Shown: positions 21,322-34,900 of the stretch, one piece after another
How the letters are laid out: each line of letters starts with the position of its first letter
How positions within the stretch are numbered: position 1 is the first letter of the stretch
Assembly (NCBI GenBank): GCA_038087015.1
Contig: JASBNA010000101.1
Location: 41,219 to 105,218 of the forward strand
Origin: Cerrena zonata
Taxonomy: Eukaryota; Basidiomycota; Agaricomycetes; Polyporales; Cerrenaceae
Direction: 5' to 3'
Length of the DNA stretch: 64,000 nucleotides
The notes under the pieces: model-generated
Told to the model about the DNA's origin: nothing
Database searches by the model: none
Seen by the model: the letters and a program-made list of their open reading frames with translations, nothing else
Program-made: the position numbers and the translations under genes

Positions 21322-24300
21322 TCAGGCTCCTCGCATCAAAGCACCTCGAGGCTTGCGCAGGGATTCAGCGAGACCGAGGAAAGTCTCTGCTAGTCGAATC
21401 TAATATTACACTCGAAGTGAGAGGCAGATCCCGCGGCATGATAAGCAGACACTTACAGTATCCAGGGCCTCAGTGTAAGAAGAGGGAACAGTAGGATGCA
21501 TAGGGTCGGCGGGCACGGCAGCTTGAACTTGACGAGCAACCTCAGTCATTCTACGGAGTGTTGCGTTAGAAGGACCGAAAGCCACGGCATGGAATGATAA
21601 TGGTCGACTGAGATAAGATTCATTAGTTGGGGGAGATTATGTAGAGGGAGGTCAGTACAAACCCAAGAGCCACGGAACGACGACAAATATCTCTGACGGT
21701 CTCATCTGCAATGCTACATTCACCATCCGAGAGGAAGATCACTACAGGAACCCTAAAGATGGTTTGAGAAGATTGAAATATTGTATTATTTGGGAAACCA
21801 TACCTTTCTGTACTCCAATTCGTCTCCATGACTGATTGCGCTTCTTTGATAGCAAGAGTATAATCTGTCCCTCCGCCCGATCCATATGGCAGCACTAAAT
21901 TCAGAAGATCATCCGGCGAGCTTGTGAAGTCGTTGGTGACAGATTGATAGATATGATGATCGAACAAAATGACACTATATGCGTCTCTTCGCGGTACTCC
22001 AGTTCCAACGGCGGCGTTCAAGGCAGAAGCACGAGCTTGCCAGAACCCGTGAAGAGAAGAGTAAACAGCACCAACACGATTATTGTGTCGGGAACTGATC
22101 CTAGCAGTAACAGGAGTATTCTGCAGAGGGCGCCGATCAGTGCCACCCATAGAGCCAGATCTATATGTATTGGATCAATACAAGGCAAAAAGGAATCTCC
22201 GCAAACAAAATACCTATCGATGACGAAAATACTGCCCGAATCTTAGTGAGGGGTGTATACAATGAATAGAATGGTACATACACATGGAAAGCCTGTATCA
22301 TCTGGGCAGGGTTTCGGCAACTGAAGTGATGCCCATCTCTGGAGATGTAACCTATTCCACCAGGGGCGGCTTGACCTGCTGCAAGAGGTTGATGGAAGAG
22401 ATTGAGATTACAGTACGAGGGCTGCGCTGGCCCGGCCGCATCGCCTTGATGTTCGGGTCCTAGCTTTAGCGTCAGACACCGTTCATTATGCGGACATATA
22501 GCTGAATTCAGTTACCAGAACACATTGAGTCGCTATAGGTACGATAAAGATCAGGATACTGGTGAAAGTTTCTACTAAAGACATAACATACCATTTAGAG
22601 AACGAGGTTTTTTCCTCTTGCGAATATGGATCTGAATTTGTCACATGTTACTTCGTTAACTAACCTGTACGATGGTTTTAACTTGCCTTTGAATCCTGTA
22701 ATTATTTTTATATCAGTGTCTTGATATGTAGCAAAACAACTCGACCAAGATTTACCTGTTCGTCTCCAATGGAGGGCATGACTAGTGAAGTCCTTGGCAC
22801 GTTCTGGATTAGGGACCATTCTTGTAGCGATATGTTGTATATCAGCTCCTGAACATGCGGACGCATCCTCGGAACGGCAATAGTCGATGTGGACGTGACG
22901 GTTCATATTACGACACACCATTGAGCACTGCACAGATCTATCAGTGAATGTTTTGGAGAATTAGCATTAGATACTACTCACCAGCATTGGAGCACCGTCG
23001 TCAGTGGCTCCGAACTTGCGACCGTTGACCTCTAGGACTGTGCCATCCTGTCCGTCAATAGCCCACCGCGTCCGAGACATTGATCCATGACTGGTTTCGT
23101 GTTCTTGCTGATTGTGACCTACATACCGATAAGCTACGAAGACAATTGACTTTCGCTTCACCGTACCTAGGGGTAGGGTGCAGATGTACCCGCAGTCTTC
23201 ACAACTAGACAAGTGGTGATTAATCACATTAAGGAATACACAACAGATATAATGTTTCGACTCACCGTGACTCGCAGAAATGGAACACATTTTTATCGAG
23301 ACTATGCACATGATCACCATAATGTTCCAACTCGCCTGCAGGGATCGCGATAACACATGGTAGACGACTCTTGGCTAATTGAGGGATGAGCCAACCGATT
23401 ATGTGAGTTTATTTACATCTAACTCACCTTGTGTATACTGGAGATCCAATACATAATGATATTACAACCAGAATCAAACACGTAACGCACCTTTGTATAT
23501 TGAAATGTCTCATGTCTACCAGTGAAAGTCGCTTCAATTGACTGAGGTGTCGTTTCGATCTGACATATGCCTTTTGACTGGCACAAAGCCGAGCACTGAT
23601 GGTCTTGACTAGAAGACGAAAACATAATCTGGTTGAGTACGTGACGATTCCCAGACATGAAGGTTAAAGCCGTACCCGCATAAATGTACTGCATCCGGGT
23701 CCAATGCATGTAGGTGGTCCGGACTGGCACAGAGTCGCTTACAAAGCTGGCAGCGAATGGGGCAAGAGCGAGTCTCGCAAAGATGCATATCATGATGTTC
23801 GTGACTGAGGGTTTCATCAATATAGAATCAAAGGCGATGCTCGGATACAAAACAACATACCTTGGCTTACGACAATGTTCAGGACACGAAAAATCTTGAC
23901 CGCCGGGCAGTTTTATATTCATCAAGCTACAGGGCTAGAATTCCATTAGGACAAGACAACGGTTAGCGGGGGTTGGATCTTACCTCTCCACATTCGTGGG
24001 ACGCAGGACAGGTGTGTTCCTCGTCAATGTGGTCCACCGGCTGTAAGCTTGTAGTAAGCCCAACGCCCAAATCAATGATAAGAATACAATTACCTTTGAA
24101 CAATAACCCAGACATCCGCCTTTGTCCTGCAAGTGACAGGTTTGTCCACAAAGATGAACGGAAATGTCACAGCTGATGAAAGAAGAGTTTTTAAATAACG
24201 ACACACGAGAAATACAAGGTGGACAAACATATGTGTTCCTTGATGTCCGGCTCTATAGAGGATAGCATTGATTAGTACGCATCGTAAACACAACATTGGT

Positions 24301-27300
24301 GGAACTTACGGGAGACCGCATGATTCCTCGCCATCTACATGATAGTCTACGTACTGACACGATTTGGTACATTGATGATCCGTTTGACAATTGTGGTCTC
24401 CTTCGTGGTGCTTGGGGTGTAGACAGAGTAATTGGCATGCCGCACATTGTAATGCGCATATACGGATATTCGATCGTAAACTGATGACTAGGGTGTCGAA
24501 TAACCTTCGAACATCTTGAAATTGGGGAGCCTCATTGAATCGGATAGTGTTCACTAGCAGCCATTCTTGCACATGATCAATGCGACGATCCACCAAATCA
24601 TCCAAAAATCTTCCGAGCTCTTCTATCCAGTCCCGATCATTCAGTTCAAACCGCCGGCCGAGTCCATCCCAGGTAGTTACAAGAGATGCAAGAGAGCGGC
24701 CCTGTTGGTCAGGTTGGGCTTGGGCATTTGTGTCAACAAGGTAGAACCTAGCGGAGCTATCTGGCTTGTCGACGGTTACGCCTGAGTCAAAATCCTGCAG
24801 GTTTTCCCATGGTCCCGTCAGTTCAGTGTACGAGATAGCTTTATAGAATTATGAACTCACTCTGAGGGGCTCGGGCTCGGGCTCTAATTCAGTACACCCA
24901 TACATCAGCGCTCTTGGTAGAAGTGCCATTAGTTGCTGAGCACGATGCGACGAGAGATTTTCTGTAGAGAGCGATGTTTCTTTCGTAGATCATATCAATA
25001 GTATGGTTAGACTTACGATCAAGTGCACCCCAATCGTTGACCTGGAACAATGCGGTAAATCATAGAGAAACCACAAGCACAGGATGTAGATTACCTTCAA
25101 TTTAGCCATCAGAGTCTTCATAGTTTGTAAGAAGATGCCGCCTTTTGGATGTGTGACCGGTTGTTTGTCAAGCATAGCCTTGAGCTTAGGGAACAGAGTA
25201 TAGAATTGTCTAGATTCTATAACTGGCCAAGGGACAATGGCGAGACTACCATTGTGTAACTTTGTGATAAAGTTAGAACCTTGTTCGAGTTCAACAATCT
25301 TCTGGAATTTTAGGCTGAACCTGTAAACACGTCGTTGAGCCCAAGGTAATACTTTGTGAAATCGACGCTTACTCCTTCGTGATCTCCTTTTTGTCCGAGT
25401 CCACAACATCCTACAATATTGTTCAGTGAAACAGAAATACTTCCGAGAGGTTGAGCCAAACCTTGATGATGATAACGAGAGTAGATTTGAAAAGTGTTGG
25501 ATTTGCTGATGGGTCGAGCACTGTCGAAGATGACTGGAACGACTGAAAAAGACCTGTGATATCACGAGATAATGCAAAGTTGTTGCGGAATAATACCTGA
25601 CAATCAAATTAGCCATTCTCAAATTATCGTGTGTGGATATACATATATACCAAATTCGACATAGCGGTGTTGAAAAGTACAAGAAGACTGTCTTCCTGCG
25701 CAGAACGTTCAATGCTATGAACACCTATGACGGAAATATGATCTCAGAATGAAGCACGTATAGTTGGAATAGAAAGAGGCACCTTCAAAGTCCAACGCAA
25801 CAATCAGCGAGTCATCCGTAGGCGTGACGGACATCCAAACGCCTTCAGTGGTACGCATCGCCGACCCAGCAAACGAGGTGTCCACTAGATGATTCAAAGC
25901 AAAGCTCTTCCCTACGGATTGTTCACCTGGGTTTAGAATGTGAATATCACGGGCAACCGGAACAATAAATGCAACCGCATACCCATAGAAGATACGACCC
26001 GTACAGGCTATCAAAGAACATTGTCAGCAGTCATAGAATTGGGAGTCTTAGTATATCACCAACATACTTTCGAAGCTTGGTATGACTGAAAGATAGATTC
26101 ATACCACCCAAAGGATAGACTGTTCACAATATGTTCTACTGTAGCTCCTAGAAGTTGACGCTCGAGATCCATAGACAAGATACCATCCTTCAGAGGAACA
26201 AAACGGTTATCCTTTGTCACTGCAATGTGGATCGGGATAAGACAAAGGAGGTTGACAAGCCATTCACCGCATTTGTGAGTGGAGACGTTGATGTTTCCGC
26301 TAGCCTTGAAAGCTTCGTATGTTATCCCGATGATAACAATACTGGAAAGCTCCTTCTCCGTCGGTTTTCTCGTGATTCGCTCGAAATTTGCGACGAGGTC
26401 CGAGAAATGGGATTGAAATAGGTTTGGCTCCAATGGGGACACGAAGATTATAGAACGAGGATTATCTTCAGTTACCGTATTGGCAGTAGTCCGTCGAACA
26501 GCAGGAACGACCGGGAAACGAGTCCAGACGTCAGAGTGACAATCAATGAGACAATTGCAAACGGTTGAGTTGGAGAAGCGTTCTTTAGACATTCGCTGTC
26601 CTCGTTCTTGGAAAGTGAATTCGGTGACTCTCCGTGAGATATCCAATACGAAAGATGTACATCGAGATTCATTGACATCGATCCCAACAAAGTGAACCTT
26701 CGATCGACCGCCGATGGAGGTCATTAGACCTGAGCCTTGCGGAAAGTCCAGTAACTCAAGGTCGATCCCACTCGTATCCCCAAAGTTAGACCAATGGTAA
26801 GCTCGAAGATGGACGGTATCATCGATAACATCAGCAGTGAAAAGACACGATCCATCTGGGGAGGAGTGTATGCTCTTCGGAATGCTTGATAGTTGTATGG
26901 AGCCGGGACTACATTGGGCAATTGTATCAGTGGGATGGTGTAGCACAACTGAATGTTTCCTACCGGAACTGCTGAGTAGTAAGTGAATAGACACGCATAT
27001 GCCCGTGATTATCCACGAGGACCAACTCTTCACTAGCTCCACACAAGAATACCGTGTGAGTCAATAATGTCAGATTGTCAGGGTACCAGCTCCTGAGATC
27101 CACTTGAGACCCAAGAGCTTGTAAAGAATGAAACGTCTCATCAAAAACAAAGACGTTGAGAGATGACTAGACCATAGAACATAAACCTCCTAAACACATA
27201 GCAAAAGGAACCTCAACGTACCATGTCCGTTGCGCACACCGCGAGCATGCGTTTGCTCTCATCGAACGCAAGAAGGAAGTCGTTCCCAATTTTCTCCCTA

Positions 27301-30300
27301 TGTAACTTTTTCTTGAAGCTAGAGTTTTGAGTACTACGCAGAGCAGCGTCGATAGTGTCGGGACGCTCGAGATAGATCCATACCTCTCGTTGACATTCTA
27401 CGACAAGAAGGCAACGATCTTCCTGCAATAGCTGTACGTATCTATGTGTCTGGTGAGTAAATAGTTGTTACGATAGACTAATGACTCACAATAGGCGATG
27501 CGTGGCAGGAATATGAAAGGAGAATACAGAGACAGAAGGGAGCTTCGGAGTCGGAACGTAGTCAGACTTCATCTGCAATAAGTGCTTGTCATCCTCCGTC
27601 AGTCTGAATGGACGAATTTGATATTTGAGAGCAGCTGCAGTATGCTCCTCACTGTTACCTATAAGGATATACGATTCTAGCAGCCATGTAGTCGTTAGTA
27701 GCTGAATCAATACGGTTCTGTTTTGTGAGGTACCTTCACTTGACCAATAGCCTGATACTCTGCTTGAGTTTACACGCACATCTTCCACAACTAGTACTCT
27801 AGGATGATGGTCATAACAGCCGGGGGTCAAAAATAAAAACATTGCTCACCCCCCTGTGGTGTTATCGTCATGGTACGCCTTTTGGACTTCTACTAAGAAC
27901 TTGCGGCGAGATTCTTCCTCCTGGCGTCGTTGGTCGATCTCAATCTGGGCTTTCACTTGTCGCTTGAACCCTTCAAGCTGTTCGTGTTCGGTAAGGGGAG
28001 CTACATAATCAACTTTTTTGTCAAGGAGTTCTTTGAAATACTCCTGGGCTTGCTTGATAGTGTCCGTAGCTACGTCCGCCAATACTGGGAAATCAATGAC
28101 CAATTGCTCCAGTTGAGAGAGAAAATCAGAATCATCTATCTTGCTTGCCTCCGTCTTGGCTTCTCTACGTTGACTTTGGGTGAAGGGTTGGTCGGAGGCG
28201 GGAGCTACGTAAGATGCGACGTGGGAGAATAAGCTCTTAGGTTTGTCTTCTTCGAAGATCTTCTTGACGAGCTCCTGTTTCTGTTCGTGTGATATGTCCG
28301 GTACTTCCTTCAACAATCGCTTTGCAAGGACTATTCCCCCCTTTTTGTCGATGTAAGTATTAGAGGGCTTTCGGGCGATTTTGAGGAGGGATCGATCGCT
28401 GGAGGCCGTTGCTAAACGACCCTTGATATCGGGATATATGACAACAAGGTGGTCAAGATATCCTATTGCTCCCATATTTAATACATGCGCTAGTGTGAAC
28501 GGAGGCATGTACGCACGTTGTAAATTATCCTCCGTCTGTTCAGGTGACAATTCATAAAATGTTTCTTGGGCGAAAGCACTAGAGCAGGAGCCTTCATTGG
28601 ATTGATTGCAGATGTCAGATGGTAGATTAAACGTACGAAAACTTTGCAAGAGCTGCTTTAGAGATGGCATATCGCAGAGTCAAAAGCAGTAGGGGCTTCT
28701 CTTGCTCGAGTCGAGCTTTCTCCTCGTCTTCGCGTTCTTTCAGAATGTCTTGAAATACCTTCTTGGATGCCTCCCTGGATTGAACAAGGGCCTTTCTTGC
28801 TTCAGGTGAACGACTTTCGCCTAAACGTTTTCGGAGCAGGATTTGTAGAGCATCCTCAGAGAGAGACTCGCTCAGCACAAAGCTCCCTTTTGACCTGCAA
28901 GACAATGCATATTAAAAACTAGGTCGTGGTTATCCCTGAACACGCTCACAACAGATGATCCAGACGACCAGAAGTGTAAGTATCCCGATGGGGGCGCTTG
29001 TATTCCCGGGGTGGGACATATTGAGCTTCCATGTACCCTATGACGGTTTCGCCAGCTACTAGAGAGGAGACAAAGACCGAAGGGTCTATAGAGTCGCCTT
29101 CAGGATCTTTCGATATACTTGCTTTTGGAAGCTTCAACTAGATTCGATTATGGGTATAAGGAGAACTAGCAAATATGTACGGTGAAGAGACTTACTGAAA
29201 ACCCTTGCCTCATGCTAACATTCTCTTCCTGTTCGTTAGTTTTGGCTACCTGGAATGTGAACAGCCTATCTTCATCCTCATCATGGTCGTCGACCTGTAT
29301 GAGAATCTTCTGTCGCATTGCTCCACACGATCTTCTGCGCGTCTTCATCGGACACGAGTGCAATGACTTGATCGCATATTTTCGTCAAATACCTGAGTAA
29401 AACTAAGTAACGACATCGGGCATGATTGATCTGATATTACCTCATGAATGTTACTCTATTGCGCTGCACAGACGATATTGCATCGTCGTTCCAAGTTGTC
29501 GGTTCTGGCCAATAGACCACATACAGCACCGAGTTACGTGGGCCTAAGATATAGAGGCCAGATCGTAGGCCGGTCCCCGCTTGGTTAGACCCGTCACCCC
29601 GTAAAGTATCAGCACTGTGGTACGTTAAGTTGCTTGAAAAGAATAGAGAGTGAAAACATACGTACACTTGCTCGTCGATAGATTCGATGTCCAAAAGAAA
29701 CTTGACAATCTCACGTTGACTACCATAGATACCCAAAGGCTTGATCGAAAGTTGGTCTAAAGCTTGGAAGTCCACCTTGGTCATAGAGGCATACGCGCCT
29801 GGGAGGGCACCGTTGATGAATCGACCAAGTGACTCTTGTGAAATAATAATCTTATCCACTAGCAAGTAGCTGACGTTAGTGAAACTCGTACACAGAGACT
29901 GAAAATACTTACCAAGGCCGCCACTACCCTGTTCAGTTACTAGATCTAGAATACGGTACATGCCTTTGATAGACTTAGCGAGGTCGAATGCCTGTGGGGG
30001 TGGCTGATTTATCTTGAGTTCATGGTCGCCGCCAGCCTGTCTTCCAGCTGCAGCGTCGGACATTGACGCTGCATTGGTGGTAGGCTGATCGATGTCCATG
30101 GCCTCTGGTAAAGATGTGACGAGATTGGTTGTAAACACATTGGTGCCCGAAACCGGCGGAACGAGATTAACTTGAGCAACAGAGTCTACATCAATAGGCT
30201 CGTTGTGATAGGTCTCGGTGCGTGCAGGACCTGTACTAGAATTTGTATCTTGAACAGTACCGGCAGGCATAGACATTGTCACGTCTTGATTATTGGGAGT

Positions 30301-30707
30301 CTTGGATGGGTGGGTGTTAAGAGCTCCTTTACCAATACCGGAATGATTCCCACTAGGAACCCCGGACGATGATTTTGAGGTGCCACGCAGGAATGGTTTT
30401 GATTTCTTTCGAGGAGGACTTTTCTCTCCATTCGATACTGCTGTGATCTAGATAAAACCCGGGTTCGTAAATCATCTTCGATAACCGTTGATGAAACGCA
30501 CTGAGCTAGAACTTGTGGACTGAGAAGGTCCGGTGTCTTGTGCTGGTCCTGTATATAAGCACTGTTTCGTTGTAGTTATAGAACGTTCGAGATTAACATA
30601 CCTGGATTGGAGAGGGGCTTGCTACCACGAGCAACAGAAAGTATCGATTTCACAGATCGCCATCTGTTCGGCTTTTTGTCGGGTGGGCGACTAGTTGATT
30701 TATCCAT
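21322..30707 (-). CDS. Giant GTPase / Cys-rich / von Willebrand A protein, copy A
   Basis: Many-exon gene, estimated at about 2,700 residues. The first exons, on the minus strand, are 30707-30602 (MDKSTSRPPDKKPNRW), 30548-30502 and 30447-29913. In protein order there are five regions. The N-terminus is Ser-rich and then helical (27.85-30.7 kb). A WD/propeller-like region follows (26.1-27.8 kb; NDFLLAFDESKRMLAVC, SIHSSPDGSCLFTA). The large GTPase domain (25.0-26.1 kb) has P-loop GEQSVGKS at about 25905-25926, switch AMRTTEGVWMS and G3 LDFEG, as in GBP/atlastin/VLIG proteins. A long Cys/His-rich region spans 22.3-24.7 kb (CxxC and HEGxHxC repeats). The C-terminal vWA domain (21.3-22.3 kb) has a full MIDAS: DRSGS, the Thr of GGTDYT, and SDG. 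An intron splits the MIDAS codon block. The role is unknown. Similarity to vertebrate GBP/VLIG defence GTPases suggests, as inference only, innate defence or membrane remodelling. No disrupting stop was noticed. Confidence 0.8.
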
Positions 30708-30814
30708 CCCAACAAGGTCAAAAAGGAAAAATGTTGGAAGAGTACACTGGTTTATCGTCAGTGTGCTGAACGATGGGGAAAGTAGCTGAAGCTGAACGGT
30801 GAAGAACGTGAGTC

Positions 30815-30821
30815 ATATATA
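30815..30821 (-). promoter_or_regulatory. TATA-like box of copy A
   Basis: TATATAT on the minus strand lies about 108 bases upstream of the ATG at 30707. The same element stands about 90 bases upstream of the copy B start, so it survived the duplication and is the likely core promoter. Confidence 0.45.
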
Positions 30822-30947
30822 CAGCACCTGACGGGTCCGCGTGCTCTCGCCTGAGATGGTGATTCGTAGTTACTTCGCCTTCCATTATCGGAGGATCGTC
30901 CAACCGCAGCAGATTATTACAACATTTTCCGCGTGCAAAGATATTCT

Positions 30948-31014
30948 AGAAGACTGATCGTCACCGATAGGTTCATTCAAGGTTCATTTAGTCCTCGCTT
31001 TGCCGCAAAATGAA
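30948..31014. repeat. Promoter-distal duplicated block, copy A side
   Basis: AGAAGACTGATCGTCACCGA is followed about 30 bases on by TTTGCCGCAAAATGAA. Both match the block at 41770-41825, the first with one mismatch. They lie 240-310 bases upstream of both GTPase starts, which shows that the tandem duplication carried upstream DNA. Confidence 0.7.
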
Positions 31015-31671
31015 AATCATGAAGAGTACACGCAGCTCACGGCAAGCTATATCGGTTATACGTGACCAGCTCACTACAGTCTGATGCACGATCCGGTGAT
31101 CCCTAATCCTAAAGCAGGCCAGAGATCAAAAGGCACTTGTCTACTCCAAAATCATGGAGAAGTATAGGTTGCAGGAACAGCACCTAGCGAAGGTCATGTA
31201 CTTATATAAACGGCTCTCTGATCTAGGAGTCTAGGAGTCTAGGACTAGCATAGGTTCAGCTACAGCCTCTACCCAGGATGAAGACATTCGTTCACCCTGT
31301 AGTCGATGAGTGAACGTTACGCAGATGCTACACGTTGATCATAAACATTGGATTTCAAATGAACTTCGTGTTCACTCATCTCGGACAATTAAAGCGACAC
31401 GCGGACCCATGCAGACCGTGCGTGTGACACGCCAAGGACCCGGAGGTGATTGCACCAGCGGCGGCGAAGGAAGTTCATCGCTCCATAATGGCTATATATA
31501 GTATGTGCGAGTTGATTGTTCAGGCTCCTTGCAACGATGTATTGGTCTGGCGGCCTGCATGGTAACATCATGATTCACCAAGTAACGGTTGCAGTACACT
31601 ACGTTCAAGTTAGGTGTTTCTCTCTCTCTTGAGGACTTTGATGTTGGCACTTATTTCATCTTCAAGTTTAC

Positions 31672-31900
31672 GTTCTATGTGCGGAGAAAACTGATCGTGC
31701 AATCCCTACTCTCACATGGGCTACTCCTTCGCCATTCTCCGAGTCTTTCAAGTGGTCAAATGAAACGATAAGTATCTCGACCTCGAACTCCCGAGTTCTG
31801 AATGTGTTTTGCCAGTCGCCGTTCCATGCCATTCTGCAACTCCGACTTGAACCCATTTTGCTTCATAAGATTGTATAATTCATTCAGCTATAGTACAAGT
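31672..31900 (+). pseudogene. Decayed 3' remnant of the RBR ligase gene
   Basis: TCTATGTGCGGAGAAAACTG then ATCGTGCAATCC at 31674-31705 aligns with the last RBR exon at 20967-20997 (TTATGTGTGTGGAGAACTA then ATCGTGCAATCC). In the RBR gene this encodes FCYVCGELIVQS. Further downstream TTGCTTCATAAGATTGTATA with AGCTATAGTACAAG (about 31858-31898) aligns with the RBR 3' flank at about 21190-21230. The reading frame is broken and no other RBR exon was recognised. It sits just before the 3' end of copy B, exactly where the intact RBR 3' end sits relative to copy A. This marks it as part of the duplicated unit. Confidence 0.65.
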
Positions 31901-31976
31901 ATTGGTGACATATTGTCGAAATTTCGAGTCGCAGCGTAGTGGCAAATTGACATATTGAGACAGAGTAGCGCTCATA

Positions 31977-34900
31977 TCAGGCTCCTCGCATTAAAGCACC
32001 TCGCGGCTTGCGCAGCGACTCAGCAAGACCAAGGAAGGTCTCCGCCAATCGTACCTGTAAACAAATACGATATGAGATATGCATTCCCTGATATATTAAG
32101 AAAGACTTACCGTGTCTAGAGCCTCAGTATAAGAAGAAGGAACCGTAGGATGCATCGGGTCAGCGATTGCAGCAGCTTGAACTTGTCCGGCAACCTCTGC
32201 CATTCTACGAAGGACGGCATTATATGGACCAAAGGCGACAGTATGGAAAGACAAAGGACGACTGGAGTTAGATTCGCTGTTAGTAAAAGGAATCATATGA
32301 ACCCAAAACATCGCCACAAACCCTCGAGCTACGGACCGCAAACAAAGGTCTCGTACTATCACATCTGCTATTTTGCATTCACCATCGGAAAGGAAAATAA
32401 CCACAGGAGATCTAAAAGCGAGTTGGTATAGAGATATGACGTAGATTATACGGCAACTGTACCTCTCCGGACTCCAGTTGCTATCCATAACAGCCTGCGC
32501 CTCTTTGATAGCCCCGGTATAGTTGGTTCCTCTACCATCACCGTGGGGGAGAACACTGTCGAGGAGTGCGTCCGGTGTGCTGGAAAAGTCGTTGATGATA
32601 GATCTGCGCGTGTTTTTATCAAACAAGATAACACTATATGCATCTCTTCGAAGCACTGCGTTTCCACCTGCCATGTTCAACGCCGAAGCACGAGCCTGCC
32701 AGAAACCATGGAGGGAGGAGAAGACAGCGCCAAGGCGATTGTTGTGCCGGGAAGCAATCTTGGTTGTTACTGGTGTGTTCTGCAATGGACGTCGGTCACC
32801 GTTTCTCATAGACGAAGATCTGTGTATGGCGAATCAGGACTCATTTAGGCGAGTGATAACGAACGGTGGTAAGTACCTGTCGATGACAAAAATACTGATC
32901 CAACATCAGAACGAGAACTCGTTATAAAATGGATCTAACATACACATGGAAAGCTTGTTGCATCTGAGCAGGGTTTCTACAGCTGAAGTGATGCCCATCC
33001 CTAGAGATATAGCCTATTCCGCCGGGAGCATCTTGACCCGCAGGGAGAGGTTGGTGAAAAAGATCGAGAGTGCAGAACGAAGGCTGAGCTGGACCTGTCG
33101 CATCACCATGGTGTTCGGGACCTAGTATCATTATCAGGAGCTGGCCATTATGCCTATGGACAGCCGAATTTGTTTACCTGAACACATTGAGTCGCTGTGG
33201 GTACACCCTAACTCAGTATGCTAATGAAGGCGTCTACGGAAAGAGGCTCACCATTTCGAGAATGACGTTCTCTCTTCTTGCGAATATGGATCTGTATATA
33301 CAATATCTTACATTGTCAATTATTGTATTAGATTGACTCGACTTGCCTTTGAATCCTGGCGAGTAATATTGGATTATCAGCAAGATATAGTAGAAGTATA
33401 TGATAAACTACCTGTTCGTCTCCAGTGAAGGGCATGACTGGTAAAATCTTTGGAACGTTCCGGATATGGGTGCATACTTGCACCAATATGTTGTAAATCC
33501 ACTCCCGAACATGCAGATGCATCCTCGGAACGACAGTAGTCAATATGAACATGTCGACCCATATCACGGCAGACCATTGAGCACTAGACAAACGGATCAA
33601 TAAGGGCTTAGTACGAGAGGGACTGGTAGGTAGATGGGGTAACACTTGCCAGCATGGGTGCACCATCATCTGATGAGCCAAACTTCCGTCCGTTGACCTC
33701 GAGTACCGTACCATCTTGCCCGTCAATAGCCCATTTTGTTCTTGACATCGATCCATGGCTTGTTTCATGCTCTTGTTGATTGTGACCTGTATAAATTCAT
33801 TAGTCAATACGTTGCGCAAACATATCATATCTTTAGTCGTTCATACCCAGAGGTAAAGTACAAAAGTAACCACAATCTTCGCATCTAGAGATCAAATAAT
33901 GTCACCACTAAACGGATCAAGGAGTAAGAATTAAAAGGGCTCACCGTGATTCGCAAAAATGAAAGGCAGCCTTATCAATGCTGTGAAGATGATTACCCTG
34001 GTGCTCTAACAGGCCAGCAGGAATCACGATAACACAAGGAAGTCGACGTGAAGCTAGCTCATTCAAGACAATAGGTGGTCAACATCGTATCGTGGTGGTA
34101 GCATTTGTGAACAAGTACCTTGGGTATACTGAAATGGAGTTGGATTATGACTATACAATCGTTAAATGAGGGGCATAACGCGCACCTTGGTATACTGGAA
34201 TGTTTCATGCCTCCCAGTAAAAGTGGCCTCAATCGATTGGGGAGTAGTTTCAATTCGGCAAATACCCTGTGACTGACACGATGCGTGACATGGGTGTTCT
34301 TGACTAAATGAAAATTAGGGTGAGTGCGAGGAATGTCAGCATGATAATACACTTAGTTCGTACCCGCAAAGATGTACTGCATCAGTACTCAGGGCATGTA
34401 GATGATCTGAGCTGGCACAAAGACGCTTGCAGAGTTGACAGCGAATGGGGCAAGAACGCGTCTCGCAAAGGTGAACGGCATGATGTTCGTGGCTTCATAA
34501 AGTGAATTTAAAACGAAAACTAGAATGAGAAAGTAGGGAATTACCTTGGTTTACGACAGAGTTCAGAGCATGAGAACAATACTCCACCCGGAAGCTTGAT
34601 GTTTGATAGACCACATGGCTATCCAGGATCAAATATCAAATAATGAAGGTCACAAGTAGTCAAATTTCATACCTCTCCACATTCATGCATCAATGCGGGG
34701 CACGTATGTTCATCACCGTCATGATTGACCGGCTGTAGAGTCATGTTATACTGAGTACCATATCTTCGGATATAAAAAGGAAAGCAATAGAACCTTGCAG
34801 CATGCATCCAAGCAGCCACGTCGGCCTTGTAAATAGCAAGGTTGTCCACACAGGTGGGTAGAAATTTCACAGCTGGTAAGATGGAAATACTGTGAGTTAT

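Larger units (their letters stand above)
30708..31671. other. Copy A promoter region
   Basis: Holds the promoter of copy A. Blocks near 30948-30970 and 30999-31014 are nearly identical to the region upstream of copy B (41770-41825). A further shared block, CAGCTACAGCCTCT, follows near 31258-31271 here and at 41886-41899 there. A short repeat of CTAGGAGT occurs at about 31224-31240. No gene was seen. Confidence 0.6.

Noticed and set aside
31219..31240. Short tandem repeat of CTAGGAGT as a possible functional repeat array
   Set aside because: Only two to three units and no counterpart near copy B.
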